NCBI RefSeq assembly: GCF_036346295.1
Contig: NZ_CP107819.1
Location: forward strand, 1,612,001 to 1,676,000
Direction of reading: 5' to 3'
Length of the DNA: 64,000 bases
Source of the DNA: Streptomyces sp. NBC_00536
GTDB lineage: Bacteria; Actinomycetota; Actinomycetes; Streptomycetales; Streptomycetaceae
Under the pieces are notes generated by a model. The model made no database searches. It was not told the origin of the DNA and worked only from the letters and a program-made list of their open reading frames with translations. Of this stretch, positions 1 to 9,307 are shown piece by piece (position 1 is the stretch's first letter; every line of letters begins with the position of its first letter). A program made the position numbers and the translations under genes.

Positions 1-1023
1 CTCGGTGCCGTCGCCCGGCTCCTCGGTGAAGTCGTCAGGCGACTCCCCCTTGGCCTCGGCGGCCGCCCGCTTGGCGAGCACCCGCTTCTTGAGGGCCTTC
101 ATCGCCGGCTCGCGCTCCTTGAGGTCGACGACCAGCGGGGTCGCGATGAAGATCGAGGAGTACGCACCGGCCGCGAGGCCGACGAACAGCGACAGCGAGA
201 TGTCGTTGAGCATGCCCGCGCCCAGGAAGCCGCCGCCGATGAACAGCAGCGCGCCGACCGGGAGCAGCGCCACGACGGTGGTGTTGATCGAGCGGACCAG
301 GGTGCCGTTGATGCTGCGGTTGGCGATCTCGCTGAAGGTCCAGCGGGTCTGCTTGGTGATGTCCTTCGAGCCCTCCTTGAGACCGTCGAAGACGACGACG
401 GTGTCGTAGAGGGAGTAACCGAGGATGGTCAGCAGACCGATCACGGTGCCCGGGGTGACCTCGAAGCCGACGAGCGCGTACACGCCGACGGTGATGGTGA
501 GGTCGTGGATCAGGGCGACGAGCGCGGCGACGGCCATCCGCCACTCAAAGGCGATCGCGAGGTAGATCACCACGAGGATCATGAAGACGCCGAGGCCGGT
601 CCAGGCCTTGTTGGCGATCTCCTCGCCCCAGCTCGCGCCGACCTGGTCCGAGTTGATGTCCGCCGCGTTGACCTTGAGGTCGGTGGCGAGCTGCTTCTTC
701 ACCGCGGTGGAGGCGTCGGGGTCCAGGTCGGAGATCTGGATCCGCAGGCCGCCGGTGCCCAGCTTCTGCACGAGCGCCTCGTGGCCGGAGGCCTTCGCGG
801 CGGAATCGGTGGCCTTGGCGACCGAGGCGGACGTCTTCGGGGTGGTGAAGACGGCACCGCCGCGGAACTCGATGCCCATGTTGAGGCCCTGTACGGCCAG
901 GGCAACGATCGCCGTGATGGTGATCAGGATGGAAACGCCGTACCAGAGGAAACGCTTGCCGACGAAGTCGTATCCGACCTCACCGCGGTACAGCCTGGCG
1001 CCGAGATCTCCCAGCTTCGACAT
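1..1023 (-). CDS. secF: Protein translocase subunit SecF (partial, C-terminus off the left edge)
   Basis: SecF is an integral membrane partner of SecD that uses the proton motive force to help the SecYEG channel release exported proteins. The frame opens with ATG at 1023 (MSKLGDLGARLYRG...) and stays open to base 1, giving 341 visible codons. The first membrane segment lies at about residues 25-45, followed by an external domain and a cluster of C-terminal membrane segments. The family motifs FRGGAVF near residue 52 and the YSLYDTVVVFDG stretch near 205 are visible. A Lys/Ala/Glu-rich cytoplasmic tail runs to the edge. The start sits 3 bases after the secD stop and its ribosome site (GGAGG) lies inside the secD end, so the two are translationally coupled. 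Confidence 0.96.
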   Translation of the reverse strand, partial: MSKLGDLGARLYRGEVGYDFVGKRFLWYGVSILITITAIVALAVQGLNMGIEFRGGAVFTTPKTSASVAKATDSAAKASGHEALVQKLGTGGLRIQISDLDPDASTAVKKQLATDLKVNAADINSDQVGASWGEEIANKAWTGLGVFMILVVIYLAIAFEWRMAVAALVALIHDLTITVGVYALVGFEVTPGTVIGLLTILGYSLYDTVVVFDGLKEGSKDITKQTRWTFSEIANRSINGTLVRSINTTVVALLPVGALLFIGGGFLGAGMLNDISLSLFVGLAAGAYSSIFIATPLVVDLKEREPAMKALKKRVLAKRAAAEAKGESPDDFTEEPGDGTE

Positions 1024-1026
1024 CTC

Positions 1027-2868
1027 TCACGCCTCCTTTGCGTCGATGGGGGCGGAGACTGCGGCGGCGTTCGCGCCGGAACCGGAAGCGGAACCGGTGC
1101 CGGTGCCGGTGCCGGTACGACGGGTCCGGCGCAGCGGCGGCTTGGCGCCGAGCCGCTTCGGGTCCAGGCCGGACCACGGGTGGCCGCTGGAGAAGAACTT
1201 CGTGCGCGCCAGCAGGGTCATGACCGGCTTGGTGAAGAGGAACACCACGACCACGTCGAGCAGGGTGGTCAGACCCAGGGTGAAGGCGAAGCCCTGCACC
1301 TTGCCGACGGTGACGATGAACAGCACCGCGGCGGCCAGGAACGACACGAAGTCGGAGACCAGGATGGTGCGCCGGGCGCGCGGCCAGGCGCGCTCGACGG
1401 CCGGACGCAGGGTGCGGCCCTCGCGGATCTCGTCGCGGATGCGTTCGAAGTAGACGATGAACGAGTCCGCGGTGATGCCGATGGCGACGATCGCACCGCA
1501 GACGGCGGGCAGGTTCAGCGCGAAGCCGATGGCCTTCCCGAGCAGCGCCATGATCGTGTAGGTGAGGACGCCGGACACCATGAGGCTGATGATCGCGATG
1601 AACGCCAGACCCCGGTAGTAGGCCAGCAGGTAGATCACGACGAGGGCGAGGCCGATGGCTCCGGCGATGAGGCCGGCCTTCAGCTGCTCGCCGCCGAGCG
1701 CGGCGGTCACGGTGGTGACGTTGTCCTCCTGGAAGGACAACGGCAGGGCGCCGTACGAGAGCATGTTGCCCAGGTCCTGCGCGGTCTGCTGGGTGAAGCC
1801 GCCGGAGATCTCGGCGCTGCCGCCGGTCAGTGCCTGGCTGACGTACGGGTCCGAGACGACCTCGTTGTCGAGGACGATCGCGAACTGGTTCTGCGGGGAC
1901 TGCTTGGTCGCCAGCTCACCGGTGATCTTGGCGAACTTGCTGGCGCCCTTGTCGGTGAACTGCATGGTGACGATCCACTGGCCGCGCTGGGTGTCGACGA
2001 CACCCTTCGCGTCCTTGACGTCCTTGCCGTCGACACCGGCCGGACCCAGCAGCCACTTGCCCCAGGTGCCGCCGCGCTTGCCGCAGGCGAGCGTGGCGTC
2101 AGTGGGCTTGACGCCCAGGCCGACGTTCGCGCGCTGCTTCTCGTCGGTGCAGTCGAGCGCGATGAACTTCGCCTGCAGGTCGGCGACCGCCGCGTCCGCG
2201 CCCGAGGGGGCGGGAGCCGACGGGGTCGGCGCCTTGTCGTCTGCCTTCTTCGACTCGCTCGCCGAAGGCGTGGGAGTGGGGCTGCCGGTGGCCATCAGGG
2301 CCTCGGGTACGGCGCGGCCCTGGGAAGTGGCGCTGGACGACGGGGTGGGCGAGGCGCTCTTGTCGCCACTGGCCTTCGGGGCACCGGAGGTGCTCGGCGA
2401 GGGCGACGGGCTGCCGGAGGCGCCCGTGGACGGAGTGGGCTGGGGGGCGATCGGCTTGCCGTCCGCGAAGGCGAGCACGGGGCGGAAGTACAGCTGCGCC
2501 GTCGTGCCGACCTGGTCGCGCGCCTGCTTCTCGTTCGTCCCCTTGGGGATGTTCACGATGATGTGGTCGCGGCCCTGGGTCTGGACCTCGGCCTCCGACA
2601 CACCGAGACCGTTGACGCGGCGCTCGATGATGCCGACCGCCGTGTTCATGTTGGTCTCGTTGATCGCGCCCGGCTTGCCGGGTTCGCTCTTGGCCTTGAG
2701 CGTGATGCTCGTACCGCCCGCGAGGTCGATGCCAAGCCGGGGAGTCGTCTGACCGGTCAGGAACATCCCCGCGGTGAGCGCCACCATCGCGATCAGGATG
2801 ATGGCCAGGGCACGCCCCGGCCTCCCCTGAGCCCCCGTGGGCCGCCGGCCCTTCTTCGGTGCTGCCAC
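1027..2868 (-). CDS. secD: Protein translocase subunit SecD
   Basis: SecD is the larger half of the SecDF export-assist complex. I start it at GTG 2868 (VAAPKKGRRPTG) because AGGGAG lies about 11 bases upstream; the frame continues upstream to 2967 but without family-like sequence. This gives 613 residues. Membrane segment 1 is at about 18-38 (LAIILIAMVALTAG). It is followed by the large external domain with LGIDLAGGTSI, and then five C-terminal membrane segments including SFIVYFERIRDE. Residues about 139-226 are an inserted stretch of almost only Ser, Pro, Thr, Ala and Lys inside the external domain; it is probably disordered. The gene follows yajC on the same strand and is coupled to secF. 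Confidence 0.97.
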   Translation of the reverse strand: MAAPKKGRRPTGAQGRPGRALAIILIAMVALTAGMFLTGQTTPRLGIDLAGGTSITLKAKSEPGKPGAINETNMNTAVGIIERRVNGLGVSEAEVQTQGRDHIIVNIPKGTNEKQARDQVGTTAQLYFRPVLAFADGKPIAPQPTPSTGASGSPSPSPSTSGAPKASGDKSASPTPSSSATSQGRAVPEALMATGSPTPTPSASESKKADDKAPTPSAPAPSGADAAVADLQAKFIALDCTDEKQRANVGLGVKPTDATLACGKRGGTWGKWLLGPAGVDGKDVKDAKGVVDTQRGQWIVTMQFTDKGASKFAKITGELATKQSPQNQFAIVLDNEVVSDPYVSQALTGGSAEISGGFTQQTAQDLGNMLSYGALPLSFQEDNVTTVTAALGGEQLKAGLIAGAIGLALVVIYLLAYYRGLAFIAIISLMVSGVLTYTIMALLGKAIGFALNLPAVCGAIVAIGITADSFIVYFERIRDEIREGRTLRPAVERAWPRARRTILVSDFVSFLAAAVLFIVTVGKVQGFAFTLGLTTLLDVVVVFLFTKPVMTLLARTKFFSSGHPWSGLDPKRLGAKPPLRRTRRTGTGTGTGSASGSGANAAAVSAPIDAKEA

Positions 2869-3021
2869 CTTGTCGTATCTCCCTGTCCAACCGCCCCGCG
2901 CCGGGTCAGCGCGCAGACGGCCACGAAATGTGTGTGGGGACCCCTGCCCCCCGCAGAATCGGGTCACTGAAGGGGACCGCCGCGGCCGCCGGTCAGGCGT
3001 CGTGCGGTCCCCCGCCGAGCG

Positions 3022-3486
3022 CTACTTGGCGCCGGCCTCGCCGTCGGTCTTGCCGTCGGTGTCCTCGGCCGCCTTCTCGTCCTTCTTGCCCAGGTCGAGC
3101 TTGGGGGCTTCCGCCTGGTCGGCGTCGGCGGGCTCGTCCTTGAGCAGCGAGGACGCGTCGTCCGGGACGACCGGCGTGTCGATGTTCAGATCATCGGCGG
3201 TGCCGTGGACGATGCGGTTGTACTCGTCGTCCTCCAGGACGGCGCCGATGGCGTTCTTCGCGTAGACCGCGTGGACGCCCGGGGCCACTTCCAGGGTGAC
3301 GGTGTCGTCACCGATCTCCTTCACCGTGGCGTACATGCCACCGATGGTGCGCACGCCGGAGCCGGGGCCCAGCTGGTCGCGCATGGACGCCGCCGCCTGC
3401 TGCTTCTTCTTGGCGGAACGCGTCATCAGGAACATCGCCCCGATGAGCACGACGAACGGGAGGAAGGTCAAGAGGCTACTGTTCAC
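3022..3486 (-). CDS. yajC: Preprotein translocase accessory subunit YajC
   Basis: YajC is a small membrane protein that associates with SecDF. The GTG start at 3486 (VNSSLLTFLPFVVLIG) is chosen because it directly precedes the single membrane helix (about residues 3-22) and has AAGGA upstream. Longer starts would add unrelated sequence. The protein has 154 residues: helix, a Lys-rich stop-transfer (SAKKKQQ), the conserved YajC core (GPGSGVRTIGGMYATV, then DDTVTLEVAPGVHAVYAKNAIG), and an acidic/Lys-rich tail longer than in E. coli YajC, which is typical of actinobacteria. It sits between ruvB and secD in the same orientation. Confidence 0.95.
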   Translation of the reverse strand: MNSSLLTFLPFVVLIGAMFLMTRSAKKKQQAAASMRDQLGPGSGVRTIGGMYATVKEIGDDTVTLEVAPGVHAVYAKNAIGAVLEDDEYNRIVHGTADDLNIDTPVVPDDASSLLKDEPADADQAEAPKLDLGKKDEKAAEDTDGKTDGEAGAK

Positions 3487-3650
3487 GGGACGAAGATCCT
3501 TCGCACGACCGCACGGGAAGCGGCCTTTTTCTACGGGGGGTGGGCAGCCGGCCGTTACGGCCAGCATCGGCGGAGTCTAGGCGAGTCCACACCGATGGAA
3601 CAACGCCCAGCATGGCACCGCAGTTCCTGACCCGGCGAACCTCCGCGCCG

Positions 3651-4751
3651 TCAGGCCCCGAACAAGCCACCCTGTCCGGCCGATCCGGTCCCGGGCCGGG
3701 CCGGCGGTACGAGCCCCAGGTGAGCCCATGCGGCGGGCGTCGCCACGCGTCCCCGGGGCGTCCGCGCGAGCAGGCCCTCCCGCACCAGGAAGGGCTCGGC
3801 GACCTCCTCGACGGTCTCCCGCTCCTCCCCCACCGCGACCGCGAGGGTCGACAGTCCCACCGGACCGCCGCCGAACAGCTTGAGCAGCGCCTCCAGCACG
3901 GCCCGGTCCAGCCGGTCCAGTCCGCGCTCGTCCACCTCGTACACCTTCAGGGCGGTCGCGGACACCTCGCGGTTGATCACCCCGTCCGCGCGGACCTGGG
4001 CGTAGTCGCGGACCCGGCGCAGCAGCCGGTTCGCGATGCGCGGCGTGCCCCGGGAGCGGCCGGCGATCTCGGCGGCGCCCGCGGTGTCGATCTCCACGTC
4101 GAGCAGGCGCGCGGAGCGGTGGATGACCCGTTCCAGCTCCTCGGGCGCGTAGAACTCCATGTGCCCGGTGAAACCGAAGCGGTCGCGCAGCGGCGGCGGC
4201 AGCAGCCCGGCCCGGGTGGTCGCGCCGACGAGGGTGAAGGGCGGCAGTTCCAGCGGGATGGCGGTCGCGCCCGGCCCCTTGCCGACGATGACGTCGACGC
4301 GGAAGTCCTCCATGGCCATGTAGAGCATTTCCTCGGCGGGCCGCGACATCCGGTGGATCTCGTCGAGGAAGAGGACCTCGCCCTCCTGGAGGGAGGAGAG
4401 GATCGCGGCGAGGTCGCCCGCGTGCTGGATGGCGGGGCCGGAGGTGATCCGGATCGGGGCGCCCATCTCGGCCGCGATGATCATCGACAGGGTGGTCTTG
4501 CCGAGGCCGGGCGCGCCGGAGAGCAGCACGTGATCGGCGGTGGCCCCGCGCTGACGGGCCGCCTTGAGGACCAGGTCGAGCTGCTGGCGCACCTTCTCCT
4601 GGCCGACGAACTCCCCGAGGTCCTTGGGGCGCAGGGCCGCCTCGACCGCGCTGTCCTCGCCGTCGGCGGCGGCCGCGACGATCCGGTCCGGCTCGTCGTC
4701 CGTGCGGAAGTCGTCGTCCTCGCGGAAGTCGCTCTCGTCGTACCCGTTCAC
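3651..4751 (-). CDS. ruvB: Holliday junction branch migration DNA helicase RuvB
   Basis: RuvB is the hexameric AAA+ motor that drives branch migration of Holliday junctions together with RuvA. The GTG start at 4751 ([12 protein letters not shown]) gives 366 residues, slightly longer than usual because of an acidic N-terminal extension of about 25 residues. Walker A is GAPGLGKTT (about 84-92), Walker B is LFLDEIHR (about 138-145), sensor 1 is GATTRAG, the arginine finger region is PLRDRFG, and a C-terminal winged helix carries the RTPRGR loop that contacts DNA. It lies 71 bases after ruvA in the ruvCAB order. Confidence 0.97.
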   Translation of the reverse strand: MNGYDESDFREDDDFRTDDEPDRIVAAAADGEDSAVEAALRPKDLGEFVGQEKVRQQLDLVLKAARQRGATADHVLLSGAPGLGKTTLSMIIAAEMGAPIRITSGPAIQHAGDLAAILSSLQEGEVLFLDEIHRMSRPAEEMLYMAMEDFRVDVIVGKGPGATAIPLELPPFTLVGATTRAGLLPPPLRDRFGFTGHMEFYAPEELERVIHRSARLLDVEIDTAGAAEIAGRSRGTPRIANRLLRRVRDYAQVRADGVINREVSATALKVYEVDERGLDRLDRAVLEALLKLFGGGPVGLSTLAVAVGEERETVEEVAEPFLVREGLLARTPRGRVATPAAWAHLGLVPPARPGTGSAGQGGLFGA

Positions 4752-4822
4752 GGTGTCTGTCTGCCTTCTCGGTCTGTGCGGTGCGCGCGGCGCGTACGTG
4801 GTCGGGGGCCTCGCCCGGGGTG

Positions 4823-5458
4823 TCAGCGGGCGCGGTTCAGGGTCTGCAGGGCGGCGCGCAGCAGCTGCGGGACGGGGGCCGGGCCACCGGCGGCGAGGGC
4901 TTCCTCGGCCTGCGGGGTCACCGCGGACACCGCCTCTTCCGCCTCGCGGGAGGCATAGCCCAGACCGATCAGGGCGGCCTGGAGCTGCTCCGTCCACGGC
5001 GCGGGTCCGGCGGCCGCCGCGGCCCGCTGCGCCCCGACCAGGGCGCCGGTGCCCAGCGGCTGGCCCAGCTTGTCCTTGAGCTCCAGCAGCAGCTTCTGGG
5101 CGCCCTTCTTGCCGATGCCGGGCACCGCCATCAGGGATTTCTCGTCCCCGGTGGAGACGGCGAGGCGCAGCGCGTCCGGGCTGTGCACGCCGAGCATGGC
5201 CTGGGCGAGGCGCGGACCGACCCCGCTCGCGGTCTGGAGCAGCTCGAAGACCTGCCGCTCGTCGTCGTCCGCGAAGCCGTACAGGGTCAGCGAGTCCTCC
5301 CGGACGACCAGGGAGGTCGCGAGCTTCGCTTCCTTGCCCAGGCGCAGTCCGGCGATGGTGCCGGGCGTGCAGTGCACGGCCATGCCCACGCCGCCGACCT
5401 CGATGACGGCCGTGGTGGGGGCGAGCGCGGCGACGGCGCCGCTGACGAAGGCGATCAT
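4823..5458 (-). CDS. ruvA: Holliday junction branch migration protein RuvA
   Basis: RuvA forms the tetramer that holds the four-way junction and loads RuvB. The protein has 211 residues and starts [15 protein letters not shown]. The N-terminal OB fold spans about 1-62. The two helix-hairpin-helix motifs are visible as [17 protein letters not shown] and [17 protein letters not shown] (about 75-130). An Ala/Pro-rich linker leads to domain III (about 160-211), which binds RuvB. The ATG overlaps the ruvC stop by four bases (ATGA), indicating coupled translation. Confidence 0.97.
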   Translation of the reverse strand: MIAFVSGAVAALAPTTAVIEVGGVGMAVHCTPGTIAGLRLGKEAKLATSLVVREDSLTLYGFADDDERQVFELLQTASGVGPRLAQAMLGVHSPDALRLAVSTGDEKSLMAVPGIGKKGAQKLLLELKDKLGQPLGTGALVGAQRAAAAAGPAPWTEQLQAALIGLGYASREAEEAVSAVTPQAEEALAAGGPAPVPQLLRAALQTLNRAR

Positions 5459-6015
5459 CGGGTACGGCCTTTCAGGGCGTTCGGAGCGTTGGCGGCATGG
5501 GCCGCGGCGTGCAGGGCCACGGCCTGCTGGAGCCGGTTCTGGGCGGGGGCGCGCCAGATGTGGCAGATGGCGAGGGCGAGCGCGTCGGCCGCGTCGGCGG
5601 GCTTGGGGGGCGCGTCGAGCCGTAGCAGCCGGGTCACCATGGCCCCGACCTGCGCCTTGTCGGCGCGGCCGCTGCCGGTGACGGCGGCCTTGACCTCACT
5701 GGGGGTGTGCAGGACGACGGGCAGTCCGCGGCGGGCGGCGCAGAGCATGGCCACCGCGCTGGCCTGGGCGGTGCCCATGACGGTGCTGACGTTGTGCTGG
5801 CTGAAGACGCGTTCGACGGCGACCACCTCGGGCCGGTGTTCGTCGAGCCAGGCCTCCAGTCCGGCCTCGATGGCGACCAGCCGGTGGCCGATGTCGGCGT
5901 CCGCCGGGGTCCGTACGACGCCGACGCCGAGCATCGTCAGGGGCCGCCCCGCCACCCCTTCGACGACGCCGACACCGCACCGGGTCAAGCCGGGGTCCAC
6001 CCCAAGCACACGCAC
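5455..6015 (-). CDS. ruvC: Crossover junction endodeoxyribonuclease RuvC
   Basis: RuvC is the resolvase that nicks Holliday junctions symmetrically. The GTG start at 6015 ([14 protein letters not shown]) is preceded by a strong GGGGGAGGGGG ribosome site and matches the family N-terminus. The protein has 186 residues. Catalytic acidic residues are visible: Asp7 in GVDPG, Glu in VERVF (about 69), and the Asp pair in [10 protein letters not shown] (about 143-147) within an RNase H-like fold. It is the first gene of the ruvCAB set and its stop overlaps the ruvA start. Confidence 0.97.
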   Translation of the reverse strand: MRVLGVDPGLTRCGVGVVEGVAGRPLTMLGVGVVRTPADADIGHRLVAIEAGLEAWLDEHRPEVVAVERVFSQHNVSTVMGTAQASAVAMLCAARRGLPVVLHTPSEVKAAVTGSGRADKAQVGAMVTRLLRLDAPPKPADAADALALAICHIWRAPAQNRLQQAVALHAAAHAANAPNALKGRTR

Positions 6016-6132
6016 CTGGCCCCCTCCCCCTTTGCGGCTAAACCGCCGCCGCTCTCGCGGAGGTGGTACCTCGCCGTCGTGGCTGCTCAATTGATGGTTG
6101 CGGTCGTCAGACTAATCGCTGCCTCTGACAAC

Positions 6133-6172
6133 GCAGCGGGCCGACGGGGTGTGTCCCCCGTCGGCCCGCTGC
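6133..6172 (-). terminator. Strong stem-loop after the YebC/PmpR gene
   Basis: Two perfect 17-base arms (GCAGCGGGCCGACGGGG and its complement) enclose a six-base loop just downstream of the YebC/PmpR stop at 6199 and upstream of ruvC. No long T run follows, as is usual in Streptomyces. It separates the pdxST-yebC unit from ruvCAB. Confidence 0.75.
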
Positions 6173-6198
6173 TCCACACTGTGAGCGGTCTACGCCTC

Positions 6199-6951
6199 TC
6201 AGGCGTCGACCGCCTCCATGACCTCGTCGCTGACGTCGAAGTTGGCGAAGACGTTCTGCACGTCGTCGCTGTCCTCCAGCGCGTCGATCAGCTTGAAGAT
6301 CTTGCGCGCGCCCTCTTCGTCCAGCTCGACCTGCATGGTCGGCAGGAAGTTCGAGTCGGCCGAGTCGTAGTCGATGCCGGCCGTCTGGAGGGCGGTACGG
6401 ACCGCGACCAGGTCGGTGGCCTCGCTGATGATCTCGAACTGCTCGCCGAGGTCGTTGACCTCTTCGGCACCCGCGTCGAGGACCGCGTCGAGGACGTCGT
6501 CCTCGCTCAGCTCGCCCTTGGGCAGCAGGACGACGCCCTTGCGGTTGAACAGGTACGAGACCGAACCCGGGTCGGCCATGGAGCCGCCGTTGCGGGTCAT
6601 GGCGACGCGCACGTCCGAGGCGGCACGGTTGCGGTTGTCGGTGAGGCACTCGATGAGCACCGCGACACCGTTCGGGCCGTAGCCTTCGTACATGATCGTT
6701 TCATAATCGGCGCCGCCCGCTTCGAGACCGGCACCGCGCTTGAGCGCGGAGTCGATGTTCTTGTTCGGGACGGAGCTCTTCTTGGCCTTCTGAACGGCGT
6801 CGAAGAGCGTCGGGTTGCCGTCGAGGTCGGCGCCGCCGGTACGCGCCGCGACCTCGATGTTCTTGATCAGCTTCGCGAAGAGCTTGCCGCGCTTGGCATC
6901 GATCACGGCCTTCTTGTGCTTCGTCGTAGCCCATTTAGAGTGGCCGGACAT
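6199..6951 (-). CDS. YebC/PmpR-type DNA-binding transcriptional regulator (TACO1 family)
   Basis: This family binds DNA in bacteria (PmpR) and a mitochondrial relative activates translation; recent work also links YebC to ribosome stalling relief. The exact role here is not shown by the sequence. The protein has 250 residues and opens with the hallmark [15 protein letters not shown] and [14 protein letters not shown]. Other family blocks are [36 protein letters not shown] and the acidic C-terminal domain ending [18 protein letters not shown]. The gene is between pdxT and ruvC on the same strand, an arrangement common in actinobacteria. Confidence 0.94.
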   Translation of the reverse strand: MSGHSKWATTKHKKAVIDAKRGKLFAKLIKNIEVAARTGGADLDGNPTLFDAVQKAKKSSVPNKNIDSALKRGAGLEAGGADYETIMYEGYGPNGVAVLIECLTDNRNRAASDVRVAMTRNGGSMADPGSVSYLFNRKGVVLLPKGELSEDDVLDAVLDAGAEEVNDLGEQFEIISEATDLVAVRTALQTAGIDYDSADSNFLPTMQVELDEEGARKIFKLIDALEDSDDVQNVFANFDVSDEVMEAVDA

Positions 6952-7020
6952 CTGCCTGTCTCCTTCGCGTAACCAACGGTGTTCGCCACAGATCCTACCG
7001 GGACTCCTCCCGGGAGCGGA

Positions 7021-7614
7021 TCAGGACCCCGCGCGCACCATGTCCACGAAGTACGCGTGCACCCGGTGGTCGCCGGTCAGCTCCGGATGGAAGGACGTGG
7101 CCAGCACATTGCCCTGGCGTACGGCGACGGTGTGGCCGTCGTACGTCGCGAGGACCTCGGCGGCGGCGCCGACCGATTCGACCCAGGGTGCGCGGATGAA
7201 GACGCCCTCGACCGGGCCGCCCGCTATGCCGGCGAAGTCGATGGAGGCCTCGAAGGACTCGTTCTGACGGCCGAAGGCGTTGCGGCGGACGATCATGTCG
7301 ATCCCGCCCAGCGTCTCCTGGTCGTCACGGCCGCCGAGCAGCTTGTCCGCGAGCATGATCATGCCGGCACAGGTGCCGTAGACCGGCATCCCGGCCCGCA
7401 CGCGCTCGCGCAGCGGCTCCAGCATGCCGAACAGAACAGCGAGCTTCGACATGGTCGTCGACTCGCCGCCGGGGATCACCAGGGCGTCGACCTCGGCGAG
7501 CTCCTCGGGGCGCCGGACCGGCCTGGCCACGGCGTCCGCCGAGGCCAGGGCGATCAGGTGCTCCCGTACGTCGCCCTGGAGTGCCAGGACGCCGATGACC
7601 GGGGGATTGTTCAT
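7021..7614 (-). CDS. pdxT: Pyridoxal 5'-phosphate synthase glutaminase subunit PdxT
   Basis: PdxT hydrolyses glutamine and passes ammonia to PdxS for ribose-5-phosphate-dependent PLP synthesis. The protein has 197 residues and is a class I glutamine amidotransferase fold. The nucleophile Cys82 is in YGTCAGMI, the oxyanion-region motif is IPGGESTT (about 47-54), and the His/Glu of the triad are in SFHPELTG near residue 178. It begins 12 bases after the pdxS stop, so the two subunits are co-transcribed. Confidence 0.97.
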   Translation of the reverse strand: MNNPPVIGVLALQGDVREHLIALASADAVARPVRRPEELAEVDALVIPGGESTTMSKLAVLFGMLEPLRERVRAGMPVYGTCAGMIMLADKLLGGRDDQETLGGIDMIVRRNAFGRQNESFEASIDFAGIAGGPVEGVFIRAPWVESVGAAAEVLATYDGHTVAVRQGNVLATSFHPELTGDHRVHAYFVDMVRAGS

Positions 7615-7626
7615 GGGTGGAGTGCC

Positions 7627-8538
7627 TTACCAGCCGCGGTTGGCGTAGCGCTCGGACTCGGGGAGGGTGTCGCAGTTGATGCCGACCATGGCCTCGCCCA
7701 GGTTGCGGGACGCGTCCGCGATGATCTTCGGGTCGTCGTAGAAGGTGGTGGCCTTCACGATGGCGGCGGCGCGCTTGGCCGGGTCGCCCGACTTGAAGAT
7801 GCCGGAGCCGACGAAGACGCCCTCGGCACCGAGCTGGCGCATCAGCGCGGCGTCCGCGGGGGTGGCGACGCCACCGGCGGAGAACAGCACCACGGGGAGC
7901 TTGCCGAGCTCGGCGACCTCCTTGACCAGCTCGTACGGGGCGCGCAGGTCCTTGGCGGCGGCGTACAGCTCGTTGTTGTCGAAGCCGCGCAGGCGGGCGA
8001 TCTCGTTCTTGATCTGGCGCAGGTGGCGGACGGCCTCGACGACGTTGCCGGTGCCGGCCTCGCCCTTCGAGCGGATCATGGCCGCACCCTCGGCGATGCG
8101 GCGCAGGGCCTCGCCCAGGTTGGTGGCGCCGCAGACGAAGGGGGTGGTGAAGGCGAACTTGTCGCTGTGGTTGACCTCGTCGGCCGGGGTCAGGACCTCG
8201 GACTCGTCGATGTAGTCGACGCCGAGGGACTGGAGCACCTGGGCCTCGACGAAGTGGCCGATGCGGGACTTCGCCATGACCGGGATGGAGACGGCCTCGA
8301 TGATCTCTTCGATCATGTTCGGGTCGGACATGCGGGCGACCCCGCCGTCCTTGCGGATGTCGGCCGGAACCCGCTCCAGGGCCATGACGGCCACGGCGCC
8401 CGCGTCCTCGGCGATCTTCGCCTGCTCGGCGTTGACCACGTCCATGATCACGCCGCCCTTGAGCTGCTCGGCCATGCCCCGCTTGACGCGCGCGGTGCCG
8501 GTCTCGGGGTTCTGCGGGGTGTGGGAAAGCGTGCTCAC
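7627..8538 (-). CDS. pdxS: Pyridoxal 5'-phosphate synthase lyase subunit PdxS
   Basis: PdxS condenses ribose 5-phosphate, glyceraldehyde 3-phosphate and ammonia into PLP; it forms a (beta/alpha)8 dodecamer capped by PdxT. The GTG start at 8538 ([14 protein letters not shown]) gives 303 residues and has a GAGGTCA ribosome site. Family blocks are [39 protein letters not shown] (Lys90 would form the Schiff base), and [27 protein letters not shown]. Upstream bases to 8700 hold no gene and are the likely promoter region of pdxST. Confidence 0.97.
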   Translation of the reverse strand: MSTLSHTPQNPETGTARVKRGMAEQLKGGVIMDVVNAEQAKIAEDAGAVAVMALERVPADIRKDGGVARMSDPNMIEEIIEAVSIPVMAKSRIGHFVEAQVLQSLGVDYIDESEVLTPADEVNHSDKFAFTTPFVCGATNLGEALRRIAEGAAMIRSKGEAGTGNVVEAVRHLRQIKNEIARLRGFDNNELYAAAKDLRAPYELVKEVAELGKLPVVLFSAGGVATPADAALMRQLGAEGVFVGSGIFKSGDPAKRAAAIVKATTFYDDPKIIADASRNLGEAMVGINCDTLPESERYANRGW

Positions 8539-8700
8539 GGCGGTGACCTCACTCGGAGAAAGACGGGCTACTGCACTGAGCAAACCCTTCCGACCAGTCC
8601 ACTGCAAGGGCCAATGCACAGCCGGTGGCCTGTCCCGCCCGCTCGGCCCAGTGGCCGCACGGGATCGGCCACCGCGGTTCAGGGGTGGCCCAGGGGGCCT

Positions 8701-9240
8701 CTAGGGGCGGTCCGCGAGGAAGACCGGGGGCTCGTCGTCCATCTCGAAGGCGAGCGGGAAGGGGGCATGACCGGCCAGCCGGAACCAGCGGACCTTGCGG
8801 TGGCGGCGCAGGGCGCGCGCCGCGCGGACGGCGTCGTTGTGGAAGCGCCGGGCCATCGGAACCCTGCGTACGGCGGCCGCCAGCTCCTCCGCGGCGACCT
8901 CGCCGCCGGGGGCCCGCTTGAGTTCCTCAACCTGATCGGCGTCCTCGAAGACCGCCCGCAGCGCCTGGGACAGCTCGCTTTCGGCCACCTCGCGGTGCTC
9001 CTCCTCCGCCTGGCGGGCGCCGTGCGCGGCCTCGTACAGCACGAGGGAGGACGCGGGGTCCAGTACGCCGGAGGTGGCCACCTCCAGGACCACCGAGGCC
9101 CGCCGGACGAGCTGTGCGTCGAGGGCGGCCCGGGCGGCGTCCATCCGCGAGTGGAGCCGGTCGAGACGGCCGGCGGTCCAGCTGAGGTAGACCCCGATGA
9201 CGCCGAGCGCCAGGGCGATCCATACGAGGGTTTCGATCAC
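8701..9240 (-). CDS. LemA-like membrane-anchored protein of unknown function
   Basis: A 179-residue protein with one N-terminal membrane helix (IETLVWIALALGVIGVYLSW, about 2-21) followed by a charged helical region. The order of helix, then DAQLVRRASVVLEVA, then RFHNDAVRAARALRR and RKVRWFRLAGHAPFP, resembles the LemA layout (anchor, long coiled helices, Asn-x-Ala-Val motif, hydrophobic patch), but identity is weak and I infer the relation from pattern only. Function of LemA-like proteins is unclear. The gene lies between pimA and pdxS in the same direction and starts with GTG. Confidence 0.7.
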   Translation of the reverse strand: MIETLVWIALALGVIGVYLSWTAGRLDRLHSRMDAARAALDAQLVRRASVVLEVATSGVLDPASSLVLYEAAHGARQAEEEHREVAESELSQALRAVFEDADQVEELKRAPGGEVAAEELAAAVRRVPMARRFHNDAVRAARALRRHRKVRWFRLAGHAPFPLAFEMDDEPPVFLADRP

Positions 9241-9307
9241 GGGCGGCGACTTTACCCGGCCTGCGCCGTCCCCCCGCCCGAATCCGGGCGGGGGCGGAGA
9301 GCGGGGA

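Noticed and set aside
505..2970. An 821-codon open frame on the plus strand opposite secD and secF
   Set aside because: It is antisense to strongly recognised secDF, its translation is a Gly/Arg/Asp-rich shadow, and it shows no domain.
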